From assembly GCA_029265405.1 (NCBI GenBank), contig JAJUJI010000005.1:62001-126000 (forward strand): DNA of 64,000 bases. The letters are read 5' to 3'. The notes below the pieces were generated by a model that had not been told where the DNA came from, did no database searches, and saw only the letters and a list, made by a program, of their open reading frames with translations. Shown in pieces: positions 52,947-61,993 of the stretch. This stretch comes from Clostridiales bacterium. Its GTDB lineage: Bacteria; Bacillota; Clostridia; Oscillospirales; Oscillospiraceae. The stretch's first letter is position 1. Each line of letters opens with the position of its first letter. Position numbers and translations under genes: made by a program.

Positions 52947-55352
52947 CTAAACGGCCCTTTCGGCCAGCGAGGCGAGATAGCTTTTGATTTCCGGCACTCC
53001 GTAATATTTCTCGAAGCCCGCGTCTCCCGCTATGACAAGTGTGGGCGCGCCCTTTACGCCGTAGAGCTCCACCAGATCCCTGCGCTCCTCGGCTATGACC
53101 TTTTCATACTCGAAGCCTGACTTCAGCATCTGCGCTTCTGCGGCCCGGCAGTTGGGGCAGGTAAGCCTGGAAAAGAATATGGCGCGCTTCTTGCCTTCCG
53201 CGGCCGGCCGCGAGAGCCCGTCCCGCTCCGCGCCGGCCTCCTTCGCGCCCCGCCCGGCCGGGCTGCCGCCCTTAAATTTGGACTCGGCTATGTTGTAGAC
53301 CTTGCGCTGCCTGAATTCCTGGGCCTTGCCGTCGTTCCAGTTCTGCACGGGCCTGTAGTAGCCGGTGATGCGGGAGTATACCTCCGTCCTTTCTCCGCAG
53401 ACGGGGCAGACATAGCGTTCTCCGGATATATAGCCGTCGTTTTTGCATACCGAATAGGTGGGCGACAGCGTGTAGTAGGGCAGCCTGTAGTTCTCGGCTA
53501 TCTTCCTTACAAGGGAGGCCGCCGCCCGCCAGTCGGGCAGCTTTTCCCCCAGGAAGGCGTGGAACACGGTGCCGGAGGTGTACAGCGTCTGCAGCTCGTC
53601 CTGTATGTCAAGAGCGGAGAAAATATCCTCGGTATAGCCCACGGGCAGGTGGGAGCTGTTCGTGTAGTAGGGCGTGCCGCCCTTTTCCGCGGCGGTTACA
53701 ATGTTCGGGTACCTTTCCACGTCGTGCTTGGCCAGGCGGTAGGCCGTGGCCTCGGCCGGGGAAGCCTCGAGGTTGTACAGGTCTCCGTACTTCTCCTGAT
53801 AGTCGGCCAGCCGCTCCCTCATATGGTTCAAAACGTCCTTTGTAAACTCCTGCGCCTCGCGGCAGGTCAGATCCTTTCCAAGCCAGCGGGCGTTCAGGCA
53901 GGCCTCGTTCATGCCCACAAGGCCTATGGTCGAAAAATGGTTTTCAAAGGTGCCCAGGTAGCGCTGGGTATAGGGGTACAGGCCCGCGTTGAGCAGCTCG
54001 GTTATCACGTTGCGCTTTACCTTCAGCGAGCGGGCGGAAATGTCCATCATCCTGTCCAGCCTTGTGTAGAACTCCCGCTCGTCCCTGGAAAGGTAGGCTA
54101 TGCGCGGCATGTTTATCGTCACTACGCCGACAGAGCCGGTGCTTTCGCCGGAGCCGAAATAGCCGCCGCTCTTCTTGCGCAGCTCGCGCAGGTCCAGGCG
54201 CAGCCGGCAGCACATGCTCCGCACGTCGGAGGGCTCCATGTCGCTGTTGATATAGTTTGAAAAATACGGGGTGCCGTATTTTGCGGTCATCTCAAAGAGC
54301 AGGCGGTTGTTCTCGGTGTCCGACCAGTCGAAATTCCTCGTGATGGAATAGGTGGGGATGGGGTACTGGAAGCCTCTGCCGTTTGCGTCGCCCTCGATCA
54401 TGATCTCTATGAAGGCCTTGTTGATGAGATCCATTTCCTTCTGGCAGTCCTTGTAGCAGAATTCCTGCTCCTTTCCGCCCACTATGCAGGGCAGCTCTGC
54501 CAGGTCGGCCGGCACCGTCCAGTCCAGGGTTATGTTGGAAAAGGGAGCCTGAGTGCCCCAGCGGCTGGGGGTGTTGACGCCGAAAACAAAGGCCTGTATG
54601 GCCTGCTTGACCTCCCTGTAGCTCAGGTTGTCGGTCTTTACAAAGGGGGCGAGGTAGGTGTCGAAGGAGGAAAAGGCCTGGGCGCCTGCCCATTCGTTCT
54701 GCATTATGCCGAGGAAGTTGACCATCTGGTTGCAGAGTGTAAGCAGGTGGCTGGCCGGCTTTGAGGTTATCTTCCCCGTCACTCCCCCGAGGCCCTCCTG
54801 GATGAGCTGGCGCAGGCTCCAGCCGGCGCAATAGCCCGTCAGCATGGACAGGTCGTGTATGTGTATGTCCGCGTTTCTGTGCGCTCCGGCTATCTCCTCG
54901 TCGTACACCTCGCTGAGCCAGTAGTTGGCGGTTATGGCTCCGGAGTTGGAGAGTATCAGGCCGCCCACCGAGTATGTCACGGTGGAGTTTTCCTTGACGC
55001 GCCAGTCGTTGTTTTTCAGGTAGTTGTCCACGGTCTTTTTGAAGTCAAGCATGGTCGCCCCGACGTTGCGGAGCTTTTCGTGCTGCTTGCGGTAGAGTAT
55101 ATAGGCCTTGGCCACGTTCTCATAGCCGCCGCGCGACAGGACGGATTCGACGCTGTCCTGTATATCCTCGATGGATATCAGCTCGTCCTTGATCTTCGGC
55201 TGGAAATCGGCCGTCACCATAATGGCCATGTAGTCTATTACGCTGTCGGTATAATTCGTCTGCGTGGCGTCGAAGGCCTTCTTCATGGCGGACGCGATTT
55301 TGGTCAGGTCAAAATCGACTATCCTTCCGTCCCTTTTTACTACCCTGTACAT
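52947..55352 (-). CDS. nrdD: anaerobic ribonucleotide reductase with C-terminal redoxin domain
   Basis: 801 residues. An N-terminal ATP-cone (1-90, YRVVKRDGRIVDFDLTKIASAMKKAF), the class III catalytic barrel, Cys-rich zinc region (YVCPVCGER) and glycyl-radical motif RITGYYRP with G664. The usual end (QEFRQRKVYN) is followed by a linker and a thioredoxin/glutaredoxin-like domain with C732-P-N-C735 and a GAPTLVI cis-proline. It reduces ribonucleotides to deoxyribonucleotides without oxygen. trxB lies next; nrdG is just upstream. Confidence 0.93.
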   Translation of the reverse strand: MYRVVKRDGRIVDFDLTKIASAMKKAFDATQTNYTDSVIDYMAIMVTADFQPKIKDELISIEDIQDSVESVLSRGGYENVAKAYILYRKQHEKLRNVGATMLDFKKTVDNYLKNNDWRVKENSTVTYSVGGLILSNSGAITANYWLSEVYDEEIAGAHRNADIHIHDLSMLTGYCAGWSLRQLIQEGLGGVTGKITSKPASHLLTLCNQMVNFLGIMQNEWAGAQAFSSFDTYLAPFVKTDNLSYREVKQAIQAFVFGVNTPSRWGTQAPFSNITLDWTVPADLAELPCIVGGKEQEFCYKDCQKEMDLINKAFIEIMIEGDANGRGFQYPIPTYSITRNFDWSDTENNRLLFEMTAKYGTPYFSNYINSDMEPSDVRSMCCRLRLDLRELRKKSGGYFGSGESTGSVGVVTINMPRIAYLSRDEREFYTRLDRMMDISARSLKVKRNVITELLNAGLYPYTQRYLGTFENHFSTIGLVGMNEACLNARWLGKDLTCREAQEFTKDVLNHMRERLADYQEKYGDLYNLEASPAEATAYRLAKHDVERYPNIVTAAEKGGTPYYTNSSHLPVGYTEDIFSALDIQDELQTLYTSGTVFHAFLGEKLPDWRAAASLVRKIAENYRLPYYTLSPTYSVCKNDGYISGERYVCPVCGERTEVYSRITGYYRPVQNWNDGKAQEFRQRKVYNIAESKFKGGSPAGRGAKEAGAERDGLSRPAAEGKKRAIFFSRLTCPNCRAAEAQMLKSGFEYEKVIAEERRDLVELYGVKGAPTLVIAGDAGFEKYYGVPEIKSYLASLAERAV

Positions 55353-55412
55353 GCCTTTCCCTCTCTTTAGCAGCGTTTTGGTCTCATAATCCTATGGGCA
55401 GCGAGCGACTAT

Positions 55413-55467
55413 ATCATAGCACGGCCCCAAAAAGCTTGTCAATAACAAATCACAATATATTGTGTGA
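55413..55467 (-). promoter_or_regulatory. nrdD promoter with NrdR box
   Basis: Minus strand: TTGACA (55437-55442), 18-base spacer, TATGAT (55413-55418). Upstream of the -35 is the palindrome TCACAATATATTGTGTGA (55450-55467), matching the NrdR-box consensus with AATATATT core. One box is visible; two are usual. Confidence 0.82.
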
Positions 55468-55530
55468 TGTCTGCCAATTTAACTCAATAATTTGGGAATT
55501 TGTCTGCGTCCGCGGGAGAGGCAGGCGGCC

Positions 55531-56241
55531 TTAATCCGCCCCGCGCAGCTCGGCCGAGCCTGCGTGCCGCCGCAGCTCGCCCAGCAGCCGCTCCAGCTCG
55601 GGCCCGGAGAAAGCGCTCATCTCCGGCGCCCGCCCGCGCGCGCCAAGCAGCGCCCCCGAGTCCTTGAAGCTTTGTATATATATCTTGTCGGCCTTTTTCA
55701 GCCACGCGCCGATCTCGGCGAAATCCGCAGGCTCATGTATGCCCTTCACCGCCGTTATCCTGAATTCGTAGGGAATTCTACCCTCCATGAGCAGGGCCGC
55801 GCTTTCCTCTATGGGCGCGAGGTCTATCTCCGGCAGGCCCGCCGCCCCGGCGTACCCGGAGGGCGAGGACTTGATGTCCATGGCCGCGTAGTCTATGAGC
55901 CCGTTTTCAAGCAGCTCGCGCAGCATGGCCGGGCGGCTTCCGTTTGTATCCAGCTTGACCGAATAGCCTAGCTTCTTTATTTTTTCCGCAAGCTCCGGCA
56001 GGTCGTCATGGATCGTCGGCTCGCCGCCGGATATGCAGACCCCGTCAAGGACCCGGCGGCGCTTTTCCAGAAAGGCCGCCAGCTCCTCCGGGCTTATGGC
56101 GGGCTGCTTTTCCGGCTCCAGCACCAGCGAGGGGTTGTGGCAGAAGGGGCAGCGGAAATTGCAGCCGCCGGTAAAGACCGTGCAGGCGGTGCGTCCCGGG
56201 TAGTCGAGCAGGGTCAGCTTTTGAAGTCCGTTGATGAGCAT
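55531..56241 (-). CDS. nrdG: anaerobic ribonucleotide reductase activase (radical SAM)
   Basis: 236 residues. The radical-SAM cysteines C27, C31, C34 in CNFRCPFC and GGEPTIHDD are clear. It generates the glycyl radical on NrdD. Length and the LINGLQKLTLLDYPG N-terminus match the NrdG2-type activase. ATG 56241 is used; upstream in-frame codons lack a ribosome site. It is upstream of nrdD in the same orientation, with the NrdR box between. Confidence 0.9.
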   Translation of the reverse strand: MLINGLQKLTLLDYPGRTACTVFTGGCNFRCPFCHNPSLVLEPEKQPAISPEELAAFLEKRRRVLDGVCISGGEPTIHDDLPELAEKIKKLGYSVKLDTNGSRPAMLRELLENGLIDYAAMDIKSSPSGYAGAAGLPEIDLAPIEESAALLMEGRIPYEFRITAVKGIHEPADFAEIGAWLKKADKIYIQSFKDSGALLGARGRAPEMSAFSGPELERLLGELRRHAGSAELRGAD

Positions 56242-56335
56242 GCTTATATGCCAGCCTTCCGTCTTTTTCTTCATTATACACCGCAGGCGCGGCGCTGAAA
56301 ATGTCCGCCGCAGGCTCCCGCGAAAAAAATGCTCC

Positions 56336-56364
56336 TTGTTTTTTATCTTCTCGCGGGATATGAT
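56336..56364 (+). promoter_or_regulatory. probable promoter of the SNF2 helicase
   Basis: TTGTTT (56336-56341), 17-base spacer, TATGAT (56359-56364), 44 bases before the start codon. Confidence 0.5.
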
Positions 56365-56407
56365 ATGCTGTATGATTTTCAAGTTAACGTATCAAGGGGC
56401 ATGCGGC

Positions 56408-59400
56408 ATGAAACTTACGGCGGAAACCATACGCGAAGCGGCTTTTTCATTGGCGGTCTATTCGCGCGGGCTGGGCTACTTAAACGGCGGCCGCGTCAAA
56501 AAGGCGAGCGTAGCCGAGGAGGAGGGCGGAGGGTGGACACTGGAGGCCAGGGTGCAGGGCCGTCGCATGTACGCTGTGGAGGCGGAAATCGGCGCCGACG
56601 GAAGCATAACGGATTATCGCTGCACCTGCGAAGCGGCCGAGAGCTTCGGCGGCCTCTGCAAGCATTGCGTGGCCGCGCTTTTGTATGCCCGCAAGGCGCT
56701 GGAGAGCAGCGGAAGGCTTGAAACAGACGGCGGCAAGACCTCCGCAGCCTCCGCCCCTTCCGGCGCTGCGCAAAGCCTTAACGGACGGCCCCGGCCCGCC
56801 GTCCCGGTTCCTCCAAGACTGTGGACCGACGTTGCCGCCCGCGCCCTGCTCTCGGCCTACGCCTCCAGAGACTCCGATCCCGAGGCGGAAAGCCGAAACG
56901 TGCTTTTTGTTCCAACCCTGCTGGTCGGCGGCTTTTCCAAGGGCGTCGAGCTGAGCTTCACCGTCGGGTTCGACAGGCAGTACGTGGTAAAAAGCCTTGG
57001 CGAGTTCATCGACGCCATAGACGCAAAAAAGCGCGTGGCCTACGGAAAGGGCCTTTCCTTTGTTCACAGCCTTGGCGCCTTTACGCCGGAAAGCCGCGAA
57101 TACGTGCGCTTTGTCAAAAAGTGGCGCCAGGAATGCCGTCTTGCCGCCATGCACGCTCCCTTCACGGCGGGCTACTATCCTTACCATTCCTCCGGCAGGG
57201 ACGAGCGCAGCCTTAAGCTGTCGCCGGACGCGCTGGACGATTTTTTTGAGTCCTTCAAGGGCCGCGTCTTCAGCTCGTTTGGCGGTGCGCAGGCCCCGCT
57301 CCTATTGTCAGAGGATGCCCCTGAAATAGCCGTCGAGGCCGAGTTCATGCCCGACGGGGCGCTGAAGCTTTCCTGCGGCTGCTGGTCAAGCGTCTATGCA
57401 GGCCGCCACGTATACGTCCTGCGCGAGGAAAATAGCGGCGGGGGCAGGATTGCGGGGCGGACAATCGCCAGATGCGGCGGCGAGCGCAGCGCCGCCATAG
57501 CGGACCTTATGAAGGCATTCATTCAAAACAAAGGCGCGCTGGTTTTTGCCGCGGAGGATGTGCCCGCCTTCTGCTCCAGCGTTCTGCCCGAAATTGAGGC
57601 CCATGTCTCCATAATCGACAGGTCGGACAGGCTGAAGGCGTGCCTGCCGGAAAAGATGACGCCGCACCTTTATCTCGACGCCCCCGCAAGGTCGCGCATA
57701 ACCGGGGTTCCGGTCGCCGAATACGGCGGGGAGCTTATAAACATGCTGACAGGCGAGCCCTTCTCCGACCCGGGCGGGGCCGCGCGTGGCTCGGCCAAAG
57801 CCGGCGCCGCGGGCCGCTGGCGCGACGTGCGCGCCGAAAACCGGGTCATAGCCGCCGTCGGCAGGGTGCTGCGCTTCGAGCCGGGCTCCGGCTTTTACGT
57901 CGAGGGCGACGGCGCGGTCTGCCGCCTAATGACCGAGGATTTGGAGAAGCTGCGCGCCGCGGCGGAGCTCCATATCAGCGACAGGCTGAAAAGGTACGCC
58001 CTCAGGCCTCCCTTCAGGGCCGGCATAGGCGTCTCCCTGTCCGGCGGTCTTTTGCAGATGGAGATTGACTCCGGCGGGCTGCCGCCCGAGCAGCTTGCCG
58101 CGATTTTGGAGGCTTACCGCGAAAAGCGCAAATACTTCCGGCTGAAGGACGGAAGCTTCCTGAGGCTCGAGGGGGAGGCCCTGGACGAGTTTTCCCGGCT
58201 TGCCGAGGGCCTGCAGCTTACGGACAGGCAGCTTGCCGCCCGCCGGGCCGAGGCTCCCGCCTTCAGGGCCCTGTACCTGGACGGGCTGTTCGGCGGCCGC
58301 CCGGGCGGCCTGGCGGTGAAAAAGGACGAGGCCTTCAACAAGCTCGCCCAGGCCATGAGAGACCTGGGCAAGAAGAACTGCGAGCCTCCCGAAACGCTTT
58401 GCGGCATACTCCGAGGCTACCAGGAGGCCGGCTACCGCTGGCTCAGGGGTCTGGAGGACTGCTCGCTGTGCGGCATACTGGCCGACGACATGGGCCTGGG
58501 CAAAAGCCTCCAGCTTATAGCGCTTATGCTTAACAGATACAATTCGGCCAAGGATGAGGGCGTCCAGGCCCTTCCCTCCCTGATAGCCTGCCCCGCTTCC
58601 CTGATACTCAACTGGAAAAACGAATTCGCCAAATTCGCGCCCTCGCTGCCGGTGCGCGTCGTCGCCGGGAGCGCTGCCGAGCGCCGCGCCCTCATTTCCG
58701 GCATAGCCGCGGGCGAGGTGGTGATAACCTCCTACGATCTGCTGAAAAGGGACGCCGAGCATTACGCCGGCAGGCCGTTCCACTATTTCGCGATAGACGA
58801 GGCCCAATACATCAAGAACCAAAACACCAAGTGCGCCCAGGCCGTAAAGCTCATAGAGTGCCGGCAGCGCTTTGCGCTCACGGGCACGCCCATAGAAAAC
58901 AGGCTCAGCGAGCTTTGGAGCATCTTCGACTTTCTTATGCCCGGCTACCTGTACGGCTACGCCCGCTTCAGGCAGAAATTTGAGCTGCCGGTGGTAAAAA
59001 ACGAGGATGAGGGCGCGCGCGAGCAGCTAAGGCGGCTGATATCTCCCTTCATACTGCGCAGGCTCAAGACGGAGGTGCTCAGCGAGCTGCCGCCGAAGGT
59101 CTGCTCCGTAGTGCCAGTCCGGCTGGAGGGGGAGCAGCGCAGCATTTACGACGCGGCCCTGAACCTCGGGCTGAGGCAGCTTCGGAGCGAAACGGCGGAC
59201 GCCAAGGCGGGCGAAGCGAAGCTGAAGATCTTCGCCCTGCTGACACGGCTCCGCCAGCTCTGCTGCGATCCCTCGCTTTGCTACGAGGGCTACGATGGCC
59301 CCAGCGCCAAGCTGGAGGCCTGCCTCGAGCTGCTCGCCGAGGCAAAGGGCAGCGGCCAGAGAGCTCTGCTGTTTTCGCAGTTTGCCTCGATGCTGGACAT

Positions 59401-59818
59401 AATAAGGAAGCGCCTTGACGAGGCGGGCATAAGCAGCATGCTGCTCAGGGGCTCCACCCCCAAGGAAAAGCGCCTCGATATGGCAGAGCGCTTCAACGCG
59501 GGCGAGGCCGACGTGTTCCTCATATCCCTGAAGGCCGGCGGTACGGGCCTCAACCTTACGGGAGCCAGCCTGGTCATACACTACGACCCCTGGTGGAACA
59601 TGGCCGCCCAGGAGCAGGCGACCGACCGCGCCCACCGCATCGGGCAGACCCGCTCCGTCCAGGTCTATAAGCTGATAGCGGCCGGCACCATAGAGGAGCG
59701 CATACTCTCGCTCCAGGAAAAAAAGAGCGGCCTGGCGTCGATAATCGAGGGCGGCGGAGAGCGTTCCCTGTTCGGCATGAGCGTCGAGGCTTTGATGGAG
59801 CTGCTGGAAAGCAGATAA
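56408..59818 (+). CDS. SWIM-zinc-finger SNF2 family helicase
   Basis: 1136 residues. A SWIM zinc finger (CTC...CKHC, about 72-86), a long SNF2-associated region (about 200-660), then the SNF2 ATPase: Walker A DDMGLGKS (about 692), DEAQYIKN (about 797), and helicase C-domain ending DRAHRIGQTRSVQVYKLI (about 1071). Such proteins are large chromosomal ATPases of Firmicutes, thought to act in RNA polymerase recycling or nucleic-acid remodelling. ATG 56408 follows AAGGGG. Confidence 0.9.
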   Translation: MKLTAETIREAAFSLAVYSRGLGYLNGGRVKKASVAEEEGGGWTLEARVQGRRMYAVEAEIGADGSITDYRCTCEAAESFGGLCKHCVAALLYARKALESSGRLETDGGKTSAASAPSGAAQSLNGRPRPAVPVPPRLWTDVAARALLSAYASRDSDPEAESRNVLFVPTLLVGGFSKGVELSFTVGFDRQYVVKSLGEFIDAIDAKKRVAYGKGLSFVHSLGAFTPESREYVRFVKKWRQECRLAAMHAPFTAGYYPYHSSGRDERSLKLSPDALDDFFESFKGRVFSSFGGAQAPLLLSEDAPEIAVEAEFMPDGALKLSCGCWSSVYAGRHVYVLREENSGGGRIAGRTIARCGGERSAAIADLMKAFIQNKGALVFAAEDVPAFCSSVLPEIEAHVSIIDRSDRLKACLPEKMTPHLYLDAPARSRITGVPVAEYGGELINMLTGEPFSDPGGAARGSAKAGAAGRWRDVRAENRVIAAVGRVLRFEPGSGFYVEGDGAVCRLMTEDLEKLRAAAELHISDRLKRYALRPPFRAGIGVSLSGGLLQMEIDSGGLPPEQLAAILEAYREKRKYFRLKDGSFLRLEGEALDEFSRLAEGLQLTDRQLAARRAEAPAFRALYLDGLFGGRPGGLAVKKDEAFNKLAQAMRDLGKKNCEPPETLCGILRGYQEAGYRWLRGLEDCSLCGILADDMGLGKSLQLIALMLNRYNSAKDEGVQALPSLIACPASLILNWKNEFAKFAPSLPVRVVAGSAAERRALISGIAAGEVVITSYDLLKRDAEHYAGRPFHYFAIDEAQYIKNQNTKCAQAVKLIECRQRFALTGTPIENRLSELWSIFDFLMPGYLYGYARFRQKFELPVVKNEDEGAREQLRRLISPFILRRLKTEVLSELPPKVCSVVPVRLEGEQRSIYDAALNLGLRQLRSETADAKAGEAKLKIFALLTRLRQLCCDPSLCYEGYDGPSAKLEACLELLAEAKGSGQRALLFSQFASMLDIIRKRLDEAGISSMLLRGSTPKEKRLDMAERFNAGEADVFLISLKAGGTGLNLTGASLVIHYDPWWNMAAQEQATDRAHRIGQTRSVQVYKLIAAGTIEERILSLQEKKSGLASIIEGGGERSLFGMSVEALMELLESR

Positions 59819-59855
59819 AAAAGGGCGCGCCGAAAGCTTGCGGCTTGGCGCCCCG
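59816..59855 (-). terminator. terminator of the LysR gene
   Basis: GGGCGC (59823-59828) pairs with GCGCCC (59848-59853) with further internal pairing, followed on the minus strand by TTTTTT. Confidence 0.7.
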
Positions 59856-59869
59856 CCCGCCGGCGATGC

Positions 59870-60796
59870 TCACATTGCGCGCTCCCTATCCAAGGCTCCG
59901 TACTCCTCCGCAAGGCAATGCTCGCATACGTAGTCCATCAGCAGCCGCGCGGGTCCGGACAGGACGGCGTCCTTTCTCGCAACAAAATAGTAGCTGCGCC
60001 TATACGGCGCGCCCGGCGTCTCCACCACCGAAACAAGCCCGTTCCTTGCGTGCTCCCTTGCAGCTATTTCAGAAACGACCGCAAGGCCCAGCCCTTTGGA
60101 CACGGCGTTGACTATGCCTTGCGTATCCGAGAGGCTGGCCACGATATTCAGCTTCTCCGGCACGATATTGAGCCTTTTTAAAAACTCCAGCGCGTGGCGC
60201 CTCATGGAGGAGCCCTCCTCGCGAACGACCAGGCTTTCCGAATATATGCTCTGGGCCAGATTGGCTTCGCTTATGCTTTTCCCGGGCGGGGCTATCAAAA
60301 CCAGCCGCTCCGACATTATAAACCTGTAATCGCACCTTTGCTCCTCCAGCAGAGCGCCGGTTATGCCCAGCTCGCACCTTTGCGCCAGCACGTCGCTTAC
60401 CACGCTCTCGGAGGCGGCCGTCGCTATGCTGAAGGATATGTCGGGATACCGCCTGGCAAACCCGGCCAGCGCTTCCGGAAGCAGGTACAGGGCGGGAACG
60501 GGCGAGGAGCGAAGCTCGACCAGCCCGGTAAAGGGGCGGGAGCTTTTTTTAACGGAAAGCACCGCCTTTTCCTTTAGGGCGACGATGTTCCTCGCGTATT
60601 CGTAGAACAGCTTCCCGTCCTTCGTCGGCTTTACCTCCTTCGTGGTCCTCATAATGAGCCTGACGCCAAGCTCGCGCTCAAGGTTGCCGATATGGTGGCT
60701 TATGGACGGCTGGGAAAGGTAAAGCGCTTCTCCGGCCAGGGAAAAGCTGCTCAGCTCGACTGTCTTGATAAAAGCCTCAAGTTGCTTGAAATCCAT
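59870..60796 (-). CDS. LysR family transcriptional regulator
   Basis: 308 residues. N-terminal winged helix (MDFKQLEAFIKTVELSSFSLAGEALYLSQPSISHHIGNLERELGVRLIMRTTKEVKPTKDG) and a periplasmic-binding-like effector domain. ATG 60796 (MDFKQLEAF) fits the family. It is divergent from a second LysR gene, sharing a 230-base region with a perfect inverted repeat. Confidence 0.92.
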   Translation of the reverse strand: MDFKQLEAFIKTVELSSFSLAGEALYLSQPSISHHIGNLERELGVRLIMRTTKEVKPTKDGKLFYEYARNIVALKEKAVLSVKKSSRPFTGLVELRSSPVPALYLLPEALAGFARRYPDISFSIATAASESVVSDVLAQRCELGITGALLEEQRCDYRFIMSERLVLIAPPGKSISEANLAQSIYSESLVVREEGSSMRRHALEFLKRLNIVPEKLNIVASLSDTQGIVNAVSKGLGLAVVSEIAAREHARNGLVSVVETPGAPYRRSYYFVARKDAVLSGPARLLMDYVCEHCLAEEYGALDRERAM

Positions 60797-60895
60797 AATC
60801 GAATTCCCTTCCATGCGCTGCGGCTAAATTTCTGTTCTTTTATTGCAGGTTAATTATAAAATACGCCTTGCGTCCATGTAAAATTCAAAAAAGCG

Positions 60896-60927
60896 ATGCC
60901 GTTATGACTTATTCGTCATAACGGCAT
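60896..60927. promoter_or_regulatory. 13-bp perfect inverted repeat between two LysR genes
   Basis: ATGCCGTTATGAC (60896-60908) and GTCATAACGGCAT (60915-60927) flank TTATTC. Its location between divergent regulators fits an operator, but a hairpin or palindromic regulatory RNA element is also possible. Confidence 0.65.
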
Positions 60928-60972
60928 TCCCATGTCATGCTCCGCGCGCTTCTCGACTGCCGCCCGCGTCCG

Positions 60973-60981
60973 TGCTATAAT
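60973..60981 (+). promoter_or_regulatory. extended -10 promoter of the plus-strand LysR gene
   Basis: TGC-TATAAT at 60973-60981 with only a weak -35, about 45 bases upstream of the start codon. Confidence 0.6.
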
Positions 60982-61028
60982 GTCCGCAGGCAGGCGCGCA
61001 TAAGCCGCCTGGAAAGGAGCCAGGGAGC

Positions 61029-61946
61029 ATGCTCAACCTCACCTTTCAGCAAATAGAGGCCTTTATGGCGGTCGCGGAGCACCTTAACCTGACCGATACG
61101 GCGGGGATAATGTACATTTCACAGTCGGCCCTGAGCAAAACCATTTCCCGGCTTGAAAGGGCCGCCGGCGTCAAGCTTTTCGTCAGGGAAAGCCGCGGCG
61201 TATCCCTGACGAAGGAGGGCCGGTATCTATACGAGGCCTTTCAGCAGCCGTTCAAGGCTATGGTCAGGGCGGTCAACGAGGCCAGGGCCATGCAGAGGCG
61301 GCCAAAGCGCTCCCTCAGGCTGGGCCTGCCGGAAACCTACGACTATAATTCTGATTATGACTGCATAAAGCGGAAAGTCCTTGAATACATGGAACTCCAT
61401 CCCGATGTGGAGCTCAGCGAAACCATATACGGCTCCGAGGGCCTGAAGGAGGCGCTGCTGTATTCGGAGATCGATATGGCGATATCACAGGGCTTTGTTG
61501 TCGGCGCTTTAAAGGACGTATCCTCCGTAAAGCTGACGCCCCTGGGCACGTATCTTGCCATATCCGCAAGGCATCCCCTGGCACGCTGCGAGGAGCCGCC
61601 CATAGAGGGTCTGGCGGGCGAAACCTTCTACACCGTCCAATACGACAGCGCCGCCGACATGGAATCCATCACCAGGCGCGCCTGCGCCGCCCTGGGCTTC
61701 GAGCCGAAGGCGGTAAAGTCCGTTCCGAACATGGCCTCTCTCATCAGGGCGGTCGGCTCCGGAAGGGGCGCGGCCCTGTGCGGCCGCATAGACAGGACGG
61801 GCCCAGACGTGCAAATAAAGAACTACCCGCTTCCCAGATATCCCGGCTTCAGGGAGCACAGCATCGTGGCGGCCTGGCGCGCAGGCCAGCTCAGCCGTGA
61901 GGCGGGCGAGCTGCTGGATATGCTCAAGGAGCTTAAAACCCCGTAA
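61029..61946 (+). CDS. LysR family transcriptional regulator
   Basis: 305 residues. Helix-turn-helix TDTAGIMYISQSALSKTISRLERAAGVKLFVRESRGVSLTKEG, then an effector domain with weak similarity to the first regulator. It converges with the FAD-dependent oxidoreductase downstream, which may or may not be a target. Confidence 0.92.
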   Translation: MLNLTFQQIEAFMAVAEHLNLTDTAGIMYISQSALSKTISRLERAAGVKLFVRESRGVSLTKEGRYLYEAFQQPFKAMVRAVNEARAMQRRPKRSLRLGLPETYDYNSDYDCIKRKVLEYMELHPDVELSETIYGSEGLKEALLYSEIDMAISQGFVVGALKDVSSVKLTPLGTYLAISARHPLARCEEPPIEGLAGETFYTVQYDSAADMESITRRACAALGFEPKAVKSVPNMASLIRAVGSGRGAALCGRIDRTGPDVQIKNYPLPRYPGFREHSIVAAWRAGQLSREAGELLDMLKELKTP

Positions 61947-61993
61947 AGCGCACGCTCGCCGCCCTCCGGTCCGCTCAAGCGCGTTTTCGCAGC

